Assembly: GCA_007922195.1 (NCBI GenBank)
Contig: ML681989.1
Span: 42,970,765 to 43,034,764, forward strand
Origin: Podocnemis expansa
Lineage: Eukaryota > Chordata > Testudines > Podocnemididae
Length of the DNA: 64,000 nucleotides
Direction: 5' to 3'
Position numbers and translations under genes: made by a program. The notes below the pieces were generated by a model. It saw nothing but the letters and a program-made list of their open reading frames with translations. It was not told the origin of the DNA and did not search any database. This document shows positions 10,491 through 22,848 of the stretch, piece by piece. The first letter of the stretch is position 1. Every line of letters begins with the position of its first letter.

Positions 10491-13400
10491 ATGAGAGTGA
10501 CACGAACTAGGAGAGTCATGCTGGCTCAGACAGCGCCCAGATTAACAAGGTCCATGCCAGATGTTGGGGAACCAGGACAATCTGATGATAAGTGGGCTAC
10601 TGGAACAAACCATGCATGGACGAGACAAGAGAACCTGGAAGTGATGGAATGCTACTACAACAGTAGACCTAATGAGAGGGGATATGTGAAACATATGAGG
10701 GAACTATGGATGGACAAAAGACCTACATCCACACTAACTGAGAAACAGCTAGTTACCCAATGCTTCAACATAGTAAAGAGGCAGCTGCTCTCACAACTTG
10801 AGATAGACCAACTCCACATTACATCCTGGACTCAAAAAGAAGACCCAGAAGAAAAACTAGATGTGCAGCCAACACCTGAAGCTGGAACTTCACTGCTACC
10901 CCCTCCATTACAGAGCACAGCAGCTGATATGAGGCATAAGATCATGGATAAACTAGCTTACAGTCAACCCTTGAGACCGATTACCAAGGCTCGTGGGAGA
11001 AGTACCATCAGATAGTAGGCTAGAAGATGCCAATAGAGCCCTAATGACAATTCCTACTACCACCATAACTCAAACCAATGAAGTGGTATACGGTACAGCC
11101 TCTGTAATCCTGGAGATGCTTGGCTACACGATCGAGAAGAACAGCAGTACATACCCCGCCTGGAAAATGAGGTTGGAGAATAAGATCAAGGCAACTCAGA
11201 GAGAAGTTAGTCAGCTGGTAGAACTACAGAAGGGTGTAGAGATTAAGGATAAGACTCGGCTACTGGAAAAATACAAGGGCCTGACTCCATCTGAAGCCCT
11301 AGAGGCTGCTAAACAAAGGCTCACAGCATTGGCTACCAGGCTAAGGAGATACACTAGAGAAGCAGAGGCCAAAAAGATAAATGCCCTGTTCTCCAAAGAA
11401 CCATCCAAGGTATACTCCCAACTGCAGTGCAACAACACAATAACAGCAGAGCCACCACCAGCAGAAACTGAACAATACTGGAAGAACACATGGGAGAAAA
11501 AGAAGACTCATAACACCAGTGCAAAGTGGCTGCAGGAGCTGAGAACAGACCACAGCAATCTCCCAGAACAGGAACCAGTCACCATCACAGTAGCAGACAT
11601 CCAACAGCAGGTCAAGAACATGAAGAGCTGGACAGCACCTGGCCCGGACATGATCCACACCTTCTGGCTAAAGAAACTAACAGCAGTGCATGAACGCCTA
11701 GCAGCACAGATGAACCAGCTGCTAGCAGCAGGCTCCCACCCAGACTGGCTAACACAAGGAAGGACAGTGCTGATCATGAAAGACCCCCACAAGGGAACAG
11801 CACAGTCCAACTACCGGCCAATAACCTGCCTCCCCACAACATGGAAAGTCCTATCAGGCATCCTAGCTGCCAAGCTACAGGACCACATGGGACAGTACCT
11901 GAGCACAGCTCAGAAGGGCATTGGGAACAACACCAGAGGCTCAAAACACCAGTTGCTCATAGAGCAGTCACCCAAGACTCAAAGTCTAGACAGACCAATC
12001 TGAGCACAGCCTGGATTGACTACAGGAAAGGCTATGACTCAGTGCCGCACACATGGATCTGTGAATGTCTGGCGCTATACAAAGTCAACAGGACACTAAG
12101 GACCTTCCTCAAGAACTCACTGGGACTGTGGAAGAGAACACTGGAAGTCAACTCAAGACAGCTTGCACAAGTGGCCATCAAGGGTGGCATATACCAAGGT
12201 GATGCGCTGTTCCCGCTGCTGTTCTGCATTGGCTTGAACCCCCTCAGCCAGATAATCACAAGGACTGGACACGAATACAAGTTCAAGAGTGGAACTACCA
12301 TTAGCCACCTCCTCTACATGGATGACATCAAGCTATATGCTAAGAATGAACGAGACATTGACTCGCTAATCCACCTGACACAGATCTACACTGAGGATAT
12401 TGGGATGTCATTCGGACTGGAGAACTGTGGCCGGATGGTAGTAAAGAGAGGGAAGGTAGTCAAGACTGATGGGGTGGAACTACCAGCAGGCCACATAGCA
12501 GACATACAGACCAGCTACAAGTACCTTGGCATCCCACAGTCACATGGGAACCACGATGAGGAGGCAAGGAAGACAGCGACATCCAAATACCACCAAAGGA
12601 TAAGACAGGTCCTGAAGAGCCAGCTCAATGGGAAGAACAAGATCCACGCCATCAACAGGTACACCCTGCCAGTCATCAGATACCCTGCCGGTATAGTGAG
12701 CTGGCCAAAGGAGGTTGCCAATGTGAAGACCCAGAAGGTCCTCACAATGTACGGAGGTTTCCACCCCAAATCCAACACCCAGAGACTGTACACCAGCCAG
12801 AAAGAAGGTGGGCGGGGTTTGGTGAGTGTCAAAGCCACTCTCCTGGATGAAACCCAAAGCATCCAGGAGTGCATCAGTAAGATGGCACCCAAAGATGAGC
12901 TGCTGAGAGAATGCCGGAGGCAGCAGCAGACGTGGGAGGAGGATCAAGCAGAAGAAGTGCCATGGCAAGACAAGACCCTGCATGGGATGTACCATCGACA
13001 GATAGCTGAGGTGGCTGACATTGGGAAATCCTACCAGTGGCTGGAAAGGGCTGGACTAAAAGACAGCACTGAGGCACTGATCATAGCAGCACAAGAACAG
13101 GCACTGAGCACCAGATCCATTGAAGCAGGGGTCAACCGCACTAGACAGGACCCAAGGTGCAGACTGTGCAGAGAGGCTTCAGAGACAGTCCAACACATAG
13201 TGGCAGGATGTAAGATGCAGGCAGGAACAGCATACACTGAACGGTACAACCAAGTAGCTGGCATTGTGTTCAGGAACATCTGCACAGTGTATGGGCTAGA
13301 CCCTCCCAAGACCAGATGGGAGATTCCACAGAAGGTCGTGGAGAATAACAGGGCTAAGATTCTGTGGGACTTCCAGATCCAGACGGACAGGCAGGTACTG

Positions 13401-13733
13401 GTCAATCAACCAGACATCGTGGTAATAGACAAGGACCAGGAGACAGCGGTGGTGATAGATGTGGCAGTGCCAAGTGACAGCAGCATCAGGAAGAAGGAGC
13501 ATGAGAAGCTGGAGAAGTATCGGGGCCTGAAAGAGGAATTAGAGAGGATGTGGAAAGTAAAGGCCAAAGTGGTCCCGGTGGTGGTAGGAGCACTCGGGGC
13601 TGTGACTCCTAAGCTGGGAGAGTGGCTCCAACAGATCCCAGGAACAACATCAGAGCTCTCTGTCCAGAAGAGTGCAGTGCTAGGAACAGCTAAGATACTG
13701 CGCAGAACCCTCAAACTCCCAGGCCTCTGGTAG
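10491..13733 (+). pseudogene. RT and restriction-like endonuclease ORF with two frameshifts
   Basis: The protein spans about 1,080 codons in three overlapping frames: 10491-11015, 10993-12003 and 11841-13733. The first ATG (10491) follows an in-frame stop by one codon. The N-terminal part has a W-rich motif (WTRQENLEVMECYY) resembling the leading domain of R4-group proteins. RT blocks follow: AWIDYRKGYDSV (motif A, from about 12012), GGIYQGDALFPLLF, and the active site Y-M-D-D at 12315-12326. A C-x2-C-x7-H-x4-C knuckle lies at about 13156-13212. Next come PDIVVIDK and VIDVAVPSD (about 13408-13475), the PD-D core of the endonuclease. One frame change lies between 10975 and 11015 and another near 11960-11990. 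Apart from these two shifts the catalytic residues are present. Confidence 0.8.
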
Positions 13734-13799
13734 AGGACCCAAGGTTGAGGATGACACATACCACCCATAGGGGGTGAGAGGGGAATTTTATATACTTCA

Positions 13800-14885
13800 A
13801 ACATTCTAAAGTGTTTTGGCCATAAGAACTACAGCCATATACTAGAACAGCAACCATAAGTCATGTATCTTTGCTATATCAGGAGTACTAAACCATTGTG
13901 GAACCAAAGGTAACTCAATCCACCCCCAACCTTATTCTGCAGTTAATCTGCATACAACAATTTCATTAGATGTTTGAGAGAGACTGCACAAATTATGTTA
14001 TTTGACCAAATTGCCACACTTCTTCAAAACCTCCACACAACAACACAACCAGCACACACAATAGCCCCAAAGACACACAACTACAACATCTCACCATAGC
14101 ACACACCACTCTTTCATCACCCACATATATCCAGAGAGCTCTCTCAGCACAATGCAACCTTCACCCCCCCACACACATCAGCGCAACCAGCTTATGTGGT
14201 TAAGAGCTCATTTTGTTCAGACTCACCAGGATCAACACTTATTGGAAATCTGTTATTGCTTGATTTTTTTTTTTTAAAGTTCTCAAGCATGTCTAGTTAT
14301 TTCGAACACAGAAGTGTTTACAGGTGATTGCCCAGCACTACAGAGTATTGGTCCATAGCTAGGGCTCCTAAGCACTACAGTAATACATGAAATAATAAAT
14401 ACATTTGACATAACTCTCTCTTTTACCACCTGGACTTCAAGTCCACAAATATAGCATGTCTGCGTGTATACAGAATGCCTATAAAATATGTTATTTGGGG
14501 CTCTCTTACTGCTGCACTTTCAAAGAATACTGAATGTTACAAAGATTAAATTTAAAAAAAAAAAAAAGCTTACTGAGGGACAGATCTGCTTCTAGATGGG
14601 TAAACTAGTAAACCTGTAAAAATCACTTAGTAGTGGTAATTAACAAACTAACTCATGTATGCAAAGCATGGCTTTCCTCTAAAGGTTCTCCTTTCTTTTT
14701 CCTTGGTGTTTTTTTTCGAGCATGTCTTTTGCACAATCCTTCTGTGAGAATTCCCCATGGCTTTTTGTTTTGTTTGTTTTCCTTCTTTTCTTCTGTGCAG
14801 CTTATCTCTTAGTAATCTCTGCAAATACAAACTCAACTGCCATCTCTGTGTGGCTCATATATCTGCCTCTCTTTTCCAGACCTGT
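13800..14885. other. Unassigned DNA with a CA/AC-rich patch
   Basis: 14030-14170 is a low-complexity, CA-rich patch. Poly-T and poly-A runs occur at about 14260 and 14553. No gene is visible. Confidence 0.4.
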
Positions 14886-14889
14886 TTCC

Positions 14890-15870
14890 TTTCCAAACTA
14901 AAACCTCCACACATCACTCTGACATCTCCTCATGAATGTCTAGCTGTCTGCTTATGTGCAACATAGCTAAAACGGAGCTCTTAATCGTCCTTCCAAGCAC
15001 TCTCTACTAACTCCTTTCTTGATCAGAATGGTTGACATTTCCATAGCGTTCCTGTCACTCTGGCCTGTAACCTGAGAATTGTCTTTGACTTGGACGTTTT
15101 TGGGTCTTCACATTCAGAATATACCTAAATTTTTCAGATTCCTTCTGAATAACATCTTTAAGATACAGCCTTTCTATCTACCCAGAATACTAAAATTCTT
15201 GTGCAAACACTCATTATTTCATGTCTTGATTACTGCAACATCCTTCTTTCTGACCTTGACAAATAAAATCTTGCCACATGCCATATCCACATCCATTCAA
15301 AATGCTGCTATCGAAATCATTTTCCTATCAGATTGCTTTGATTATCTCCCCCTCTGTATACTCCTTTACCAGCTTCCAGTTCTCTATTAAATGAGACATA
15401 AACTACATGTCCTTAATTCTAAGGCCCTTCTTGGCCTAGCCCTACTCCATTGTGTATTCTCATTCTGTATTTAGATGTTGACTCCTGTCCCTGATTAGCC
15501 CATAATGCTAACTTCCATCACCCACTTCGTAAATTTTCAAGCACGTTTCTGCTCCATCCCCCCATTCTACCCCTCATAGTTAGGAGGTTCTCTTTTCAAA
15601 AATCTGCAAAATTTACTCATTATCCCCTTTCAAAAACTTCCTCAAAACACTCCTTTCCATGTTGCCTACAAAATTTACATTGATTAGGCTTCTGGTATGC
15701 TGAAACCACAGCCAGTCATGCCTGCTGTTCAACCGTTTCTTTGTAAAGCCCACTCTGTTCTTTGGGGCAGGCACCGTTTGTTTGTTCTGTGTTTGTACAG
15801 CAGCTAGCACAATCCAGTCGCTGTTTAGATCTCCTAGATTCTATAGTAATAACAATAGCAATAATAATTA
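14890..15870 (+). mobile_element. L2-clade LINE, 3' part
   Basis: Translated on the plus strand with frame shifts, the segment shows the C-terminal RT region of L2-type LINEs. NLRIVFDLD (about 15071) corresponds to the usual NLGVIFD block, and LDYCNILLSDLDK (about 15224) and IQNAA follow. The 3' UTR contains the phrase tttgtacagcagctagcaca (15792-15811), and the end is a degenerate AATA-type tail (15840-15870). It is 5'-truncated and full of stops, so it is an old copy. Confidence 0.75.
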
Positions 15871-16318
15871 ACTGAAGCTTATATAGAATGCTACAGTGAG
15901 CTCACATATTTGTAAATGATGCTGTTAATTTTGAACATTTTACTTTTTAAAATGTTGCCAAACATGCAGATATTTTTTTGTATGTTAATCTCCTACCTTA
16001 CTTCACCCTTTGTGCTTGTTAATGGAACTCAGTACATACATTTGTTATATGAAAGTGTTAGACTTAGTAAATGAGCAAAGAGATCTTATTTAGGGGATAT
16101 AAGGCACTATGCCACATTTATTGTAACTATAACTGGTAGTTTTGCTCCCCCCAAACCCCCCAGTACACACACATGCACAGTTCTGCAGGAGGGAGATAGT
16201 TACCAGCCTCAGCATTGCTCAAGTCAACCCACTGTCCAGGCGGATGAGCTTGAGGGGGTAGAACAGGGTCCAGTTGGTCATGACATGATGTTCCTTGGAA
16301 CTGCAGAATGAACTCAAA
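15871..16318. other. Unassigned non-coding DNA
   Basis: No gene or clear repeat seen. Confidence 0.4.
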
Positions 16319-17090
16319 GGCTATGTTCACACACAAAGTGCTTGTTTTGAAACAAGATGTTTCAAAACAAGCTGTTTCAAAATAAAAAAAGTGTTTTCGA
16401 AATAAGGGAAAAGGAGGGAATCGAAATAGCATGTCCAATGTGACATGCTATTTCAAAATAGGAGAGGGGAGGGGGAGGGAGGCTCTGTGCTGGGCCCCAA
16501 GGCCCTGCCCCTGGGATTCCCCTGCCCCCCCGCCTGGTGTGGGGGCTTCCTCTGCCCCCCCGCAGCTGCCTGGCACAGGGGGGCTTCCTCCGCCCCCCCC
16601 CCGCGCCGGGCAGGGACCGGGGGGGCAGAGGAAGCCCGAGGGCGGGGTGCCCCAGGCTTGGGGGCAGCCCCAGCCGGCTTCCCCCCTTCCCCGTACTGGG
16701 GGTAGGAGGGCAAAGGAGCCTGAGGTTCCCGTCCCCCCCTGCTCCCAGCAAGGGGAAGCAGGGGGAAGCTGGCTGGGGCACCCTCCGACCCCCTGCACCC
16801 CACTCAGCACCCTGGCCAGGGTGCTGATCCCTGGGAGGAAGGTCCTTGTTATTTCAAAACACTCTTTGTTTCGAAATAACATGTCCAAACGGCTTATTTC
16901 AAAACCACTGGTTTTGAAATAACCCTCCTTTCGAAAGCAAAGTAAGTTTAAGCTGTTTTGAAAGGAGGCTCTTGTTTCAAAACGAGGAGCTCCATCCTAT
17001 CCGAACAAGAAAATGTCGTCTGGACATAGGGACTTTTATTTCGAGAGAACCAGTGTTGTTTCGAAATAGAAGCCCTGTGTGAACATACCC
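16319..17090. mobile_element. Palindromic MITE with GC-rich core
   Basis: A 772-bp element starting GGCTATGTTCACAC and ending in the complement of GGGTATGTTCACAC, flanked by AAA on both sides (16316-16318 and 17091-17093). Both arms (about 16340-16460 and 16850-17075) consist of repeats of the palindrome TTTCGAAATAA in both directions. The middle, about 16460-16845, is extremely GC-rich, with CCCC/GGGG runs and many CpG. The long overlapping open frames on both strands here (up to 163 codons) come from base composition and are not genes. The ends match the MITE at 49520 and resemble those at 4300, 34952 and 60619. Confidence 0.75.
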
Positions 17091-17093
17091 AAA

Positions 17094-20000
17094 GTGTCTC
17101 ATTTTCTTCGCCCTTTTTACAGGGCCCAGACTACATGCAAGTCTATGAAAACTGCTATGCCTTGTTGTTCCCACATTTGATGTGATGATCTATCCCTCAC
17201 AGGTGTAACAAACACAACATTTTTACTGTTCTGTGCCTATTGTAAGCTTTATCAGCTTGTGTTCTTATGGGTCTTATCTTCTTTGTTCTTTTACCCTTTT
17301 CAGCCATCTGGATCCTTGTTGTCTGAGGACTGGGACACCTCACCTCCTAAAATCCTCTTATCACTTTTAACTTCTACACACATTCACTCCTCAATCACAC
17401 AAATTAACACACTAATTTTTAATTTCTTTGCTAAGCAATTAACTTGCAAATTTTGACAGATGGGAGATTCTTTCCCCCAAATTTAGTGTCTTGAGAAATT
17501 GTTCAAGATGGTACAGTGTTATTCTATTGGTCTTTGATGTATTACAATTTTAAGAAACAGTTTTTATCAATTGCTCTGTGTTCCTTTGGCTCTTAAAAAC
17601 AAAAATTTACCAAGACAGTTTGTTACTTTGCAGCTTAAAATCACAGGATGTTACATTGCAATGATGGTTAGCCTAGTGTTTTTGTTTTGTTTTTTGGTAA
17701 CCTTTTCCTTACTACACAAAATCTGAGATTTTACTCTTACAGAAGCATGCTTCCATCTGAACTACAATGTTTTCTAAACTGAAACTCAAAAGTAAAAACA
17801 TTTGTCTTTCTTTCCTATCATGCTAATATTGTCTTTTATACTTAACAGTAGAATATGTAAAAATGAATCAACCAACCTACATTAAAAAGAAAATAGAATG
17901 GTAATCTTGATTGTTATCTATCAGCAGGATATGCTTTCTGAAATCAGGGTATTCGGGTGAGTTAGGTGTAGATATGCAATTTGCATGTACCGGTAACAGG
18001 GAATTGTATATATCAATGGACACTGATCACATAGTCAAACAATTATTTTCTAACTTCTACAGATATAATTCTACAATATTTGTACATCTAATGCTTTTGC
18101 ACATCTAAAGGTTGGTACATCTCATGAATGTATATCTTCTTGTACATTTCAGGAGTTTAGGGTAACCAGATGTCTTGATTTTATAGGGACAATCCCAATA
18201 TTCTGGGCTTTGCCTCATGTAGGCACTTACGATCCCTCACTCCATATCCTGGTTTTTCACATTTGCTGTCTGGTCACTTCAGAGAGATCCATTTTCAAGT
18301 TAATGACAGGTTCAAGAGTTCCAGCTAGCACATGCAATAGGTAGCAGCTGCTTATGATTAATATTTATTATTTGGCAGAATCTCAACCTTCTTGTGCTTT
18401 GTGGGTTTTTCTAATTAAACAGCTGCATAAGTATGTTGATTAAAAAAATAAACACTTGTTTATCATGAAAATTAACCCATAATCCTTTATCATATTAAAT
18501 ACGAAAATCTTATGTATTATTGAGACAGTCGGACAAAACTCTTAAATCAAAAAGTAAGGGGGCATCATCATGGTTATGGCTATCTCATGCATAAAACTGG
18601 ATGGAATTAAAAAAATATATCTCTATATTTATAATGTCATGAAAAACTGCTTAGAGAGATTTGTTAAATGATAGAATTGCCTCCCAGAGCGGAAGTGAAA
18701 ATCCTGTCATCTGAGACATTTAAAAATAAACTAGAAAATAAACTGCAAACAAAAGCCCTGTGGTGGATGGGGTATGAATTCTGAGCTTAATCTGGCAAAC
18801 TGCTGAGCATCCACAACCTAAGAAGTCAGGAGCAGCTGAGAGTGCTTAGTGCTTTGTAAAATCAAACCCTAAATGATCTAATATGATTTATTTGATGAGT
18901 ATATTCTTATGATGTGCAATGATGAATTTAAAATTCTTTGTAGAGTGATTTTATTGTACTTTTACCCACAATGAAAAAATAAAGCCAATAAAATTTATTT
19001 CACTTAATTCACGGTTATCCCTCAAGACATAATAAGTAAAAGGAAACCAATAATTTATTTCCTTTCATTGTTAACTATTTTTCTTGATATTTTTAATGAT
19101 GATTGGTAAGTATTAAATTTTCCCAGATAGACTTCCCAAAAGTAAAGAATATACTTTCCAAACGTAACTGAAAGCTGGAATAATTTGGCTTTGATGGGGG
19201 GGGAGAGGGGGCAATGCAATTTTTTATATATAGAATTCCCTGATTGAATGCCACATGAGAAATTAAATCACCATGATCATCTACCCTTTTTTGGGGGGGC
19301 GGGGGAGACAAGATAGATCCATATGAATAGGAAAGCAAGACTTCTGTATTAAATGGATTGTTTTTTCTATCAGTTAGTTGCTCAGTTAGGTAGTTGACTG
19401 TATGAGCACCTGGAACAAGACCTGACAATCATCAGATCAGCATTCATTACAGAGGAGATATGTATGCTGAAATACAGGAATGGTTTGGTCTTTTGCTTCT
19501 GAAAATCGTCCTCTTTACAATGTCTGTATTATTAACAAAGAGAACCTTGCAAAGAACTTGCATTAGCTTTGACTAGATTATACCATTCATCCACTAGTTC
19601 TCTAGAATCTGTAAACCTCAAGAAATTTCTGTTCTCTTCTGCTGCCCAGTTAATTCTATTCAACCCCAGATTCCGCACACAAATACATATTTTTCCACTT
19701 GAAATAAAGTTAATTCTTCAATTACAAAAAATTACAAGACTCTTCACAATAATGACTAGCTGGAACTGAAGAACTACAGTCTTATTATCAATAATATAGT
19801 TTTGAATTTGATCATTAAGCCATCCTCCTTAATTGTATGTTGCTAATATTTATCATTTAGTAAACTTGGCATCATCATATCATCCATCTTATGGTCACCA
19901 AAAATTAGTACATCATTGGATACAAAATCCGGCCAAAGAACTTGAAAGCAAATATCTTTAAAATTAGAGATATGGTTCAGTGCACTGGCGCATGAATACC

Positions 20001-20220
20001 AGTGTAATCACACAAAACTGTGGCATTTGATTATTCTTTGTTTCCATACTTACTATGTTTACCCTTGTGACTGTACATGGGTGCCTGTGCATTGTTGTGG
20101 CATAACCCTGTTTTCATTCACATCTGAAGCCCCATTCCCAAAGGACCGTCTAGTATGCAAAAGCTAGAACATGACAGATAAGCATATGTACATGCTTTCT
20201 CTGTAGCATGGCACCATACC
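17094..20220. other. AT-rich unassigned DNA
   Basis: No gene is visible. A short stretch at about 18640-18770 has wording like the end of a CR1-type LINE reading frame, but it is too decayed to call firmly. Confidence 0.4.
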
Positions 20221-20589
20221 TATTTTACAGTGCAGTGTGAATGGGTGTAAGGTGAGTATGCCAGATTGTGGATATTGGTAGTTCTTCAGGCCATTCCACA
20301 TGCATTAACCCCTTTGCTCTACTTAGTGCCCCAGCTCCTGTCCTCAACCCTTTGCCAGTGTAAGTGGGGAAATGGACCCGCTCTTGTGGGGAACTTCCCA
20401 GACTTTGTATACCACCCCGATGAAGGTGGGTAGCAAAAGGATCCAAGTCCCTGCTCCCACTTCCTTTACCCCAAGGCCTGCCTGACCTCAAAGGCTCACC
20501 TCCCAATCTCCCCTTTGGAGGAGTCTCTGTAACCCCGACAAGGCTGGGCCCCAGAATTTCTGGGGGCTTGACCCCCACTCTTATCGTGG

Positions 20590-21507
20590 TCTCTCAGGAC
20601 AGGGCTAGGGTGTCCCCACTCCGGGGTGCTGACCGCACTGACCACTCTTCTGGTCCACCAGTTACTATATACACTATATACAATTTATTTAAGCATAGAG
20701 AAATAAAAAGAATAACCCAATAAGAAAATAGAAAAAAGTGGAAAAAGGTGAACAATAAACCCCCAGTGCCACCACTGGCGTGGGGGCAGTACAAACAGAG
20801 TCTCTGGGGCCTGAGGAACAGTCTCACAGTCTGTTCTCCACGTTGCAAGCCCTCTGCCCAGGCCTGGCTACGACTGGATGATCCAGGGGGTCAGATGCAG
20901 GCTCTGGCTGTGGCCGCACGTCCCCAAACTCCAAGGGCAGGGCCCTTCTTCCCAGCATCAGCCCCCCTTCACTGTTCCCCAGCTGCTCACCACACCCAGC
21001 TCCAGATGGCTGCAACTCCGGCTCCCAGCCGCTGCTCTAGTTCTGTGTGGCTCTCTGGGATGCTCCTCAGGCTCCTCTGGTCCTCCTGCCGTCTGCACAG
21101 GTCAGCTCAGCCCCTTGGCTCCTTCTCTGGCCTCCTGCACCCAGCTCCAGACAACTCCAGCTCCAGCTCTGCTTGGCTCTCTGCTGGTCCAGCTGCTATG
21201 GGTCTGCTCTGCACAAATCAGCTCAGCCTGGCCTCCCTTCCTGGGTCCTCTGGCTCCCAGCTGCTGGCTGCTTAGTGAGTCCTCCTTAGCTCGGCCCCCC
21301 CCCACACACACACACTGGCTTGCCCAGGCACATCCAGCCTGCCGTTTCAGCTCAAGGGCGGGGAGCACTTTCAATCAATCAGGCCATCCTGGGACACTGG
21401 CCTCTCCCACTGGCCCTGGGGCTGTCTGTTTCAGAGTCCTGCTTCCAGGCGGGAGTGGCCAATCAAAAGGCCCATTCTATCTCAGTAAGGGGCTCTCAGT
21501 CCCCTTA
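20590..21507 (-). mobile_element. Probable LTR of an old retroelement
   Basis: Read on the minus strand, the segment begins TGTAAGGGGACTG (at 21507 going left). It carries a long GC-rich, CT/AG-biased region, then an AATAAA signal near 20685 and a short GT-rich stretch. This is the order expected of U3, poly(A) signal and U5 in an LTR. The left border, the 3' end on the minus strand, is unclear. The similarly GC-rich block at 20225-20590 may be adjacent internal sequence. Open frames at 20748-21519 overlap in several phases and match nothing known, so they are treated as composition artefacts. Confidence 0.4.
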
Positions 21508-22662
21508 CACCAGCAGTAGTAGCAACCTAAGCTGAGCACTTCAGCACCGTTTTTTTCTGAAATATATTGATCAGTAGAGAGGGTTATGGTTTGAGAGCAG
21601 CCAACTGATCTCTGAAGCACACCCAGACGCTGACCAGTGTCAGAGTACACCATCCTCCATAACTTTGCCTGCACTGGCTGGAACACTTACTTGTACCAGG
21701 AGATTTCATGGAGGCTGAAGGAGACTCTGTCCCGGTGCCAGGAGCATATGAAGCACTTCAGGTTCCTGTACTAGAGGGTGAAGGATTCCAACAGTTGTTC
21801 TGGGAGGGGACCAGCATATCCCTGTGCTTTAATTGGTTAGACCAGGTGCACTCAAGTGTTACAAGTATGGACCCTGAAGAGGTTCACAACTTCATCACAT
21901 GACAGGATGCCAATGAGCAGCAGAGTGAGAAGGCAACTGGGACCTTGGAGGAGGTACAGGAGACATGGAGAAAAAAAATGTGATTCTATAGCTCTCTACA
22001 TGGTGGGTCCAGTTGTGGGAGCTCCCTCTCTCCATCTCCCACCACTGCTTTTGATCCTGTAAATCCAGAAGTCAAAGCTGATAAGCATTACACTCCAAAA
22101 CCCAACATAATCCCTCTGCCATCTCTCACTCTCTGCCTTTCTTTCATGTTATGAATAGGAGTTGCCTTGAAAGGGATTGGTTTGATTTGTGTGTGAGCCC
22201 ACTTAGATCTGGGAAGGTAAAGGAAACTGTTCAGTTGTCCATGGAAAGTTAGAGTGGCCCATTATCCCTGTGGCTGCCCTGTATTTGTTATGCCATTTTG
22301 AATGACTAGTGTCTGTTCCTGCCCCACACTGAGCCACTTGGCAGAAGCAGAGGGTGTGTTATAACATCTGCTGCAACAGTTGAATAAACACATTGTCATT
22401 GCCCTTAGTAGAGTGAAGGTGATTGCCTTGCAGTATTAATACCAAACTTCAGGGATAAAAATATGCTAGTTGGAGTTACTCTCCCTCTTTCCCATTGCCT
22501 TTTTAGTGCTGTTCACTGAAGTTGAGGGGTTGGGATTTCTGGTGATGCGGAGGAGTTAAGAGTGGGTGGATATGTCCTGTGGTTCTTTGTTCCTCTTCCA
22601 TTCTGTCAGTTAACTTAAAACACAGTTAATTTCCTCTTGGGTTGCCACCCAGTCCTGTACGC
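21508..22662. other. Unassigned non-coding DNA
   Basis: Short frames at 21708-22062 have no recognisable domain and contain no splice context I could support. Confidence 0.35.
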
Positions 22663-22840
22663 CAATAGTTCTTAACCACTGTGTCGGGACACATTACGGT
22701 GTTGCTACACATTGGTAAGTGAATCGTGGAAAGCCGAGGAGGTGGCTGGATTTGGCCTGGGCAGTGTGAGCTGGTGTGTCCCATAGGGTCACAATATACC
22801 ACCAAGTGTGTTGCAACCTCCAAAAGGTATAGAACCACTT
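22663..22840. mobile_element. hAT-type MITE with 8-bp target duplication
   Basis: A 178-bp element with ends caatagttcttaacc and, on the other strand, aagtggttctatacc, related to the common CAGTGGTTCTCAACC hAT terminus. It is flanked by ctgtacgc (22655-22662) and ctgtaagc (22841-22848), a 7/8 match. It is non-autonomous with no coding sequence. Confidence 0.7.
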
Positions 22841-22848
22841 CTGTAAGC

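Larger units (their letters stand above)
10350..13795 (+). mobile_element. R2/R4-type LINE with RLE endonuclease, nearly full length
   Basis: An approximately 3.4-kb non-LTR retrotransposon encoding one long protein with a central reverse transcriptase and a C-terminal zinc knuckle and restriction-like endonuclease. That architecture is shared by the R2, R4/Dong, HERO and NeSL clades. The sequence is far better preserved than the other coding elements here. The 5' side has the tRNA-like segment. The 3' UTR after the stop at 13731-13733 is short, with accacccatagggggtgaga and an AT tail near 13785. Clade assignment to R4/Dong is the best guess. The ends were placed by eye and no target duplication was found. 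Confidence 0.8.

Noticed and set aside
16377..16922. Several long overlapping open frames on both strands (up to 163 codons)
   Set aside because: They lie in a GC-rich MITE core where stop codons are rare by composition; they are proline- and glycine-rich with no domain.
20748..21535. Plus-strand frames of 175 and 213 codons
   Set aside because: They overlap each other in different phases within a CT-rich probable LTR and resemble no protein family.
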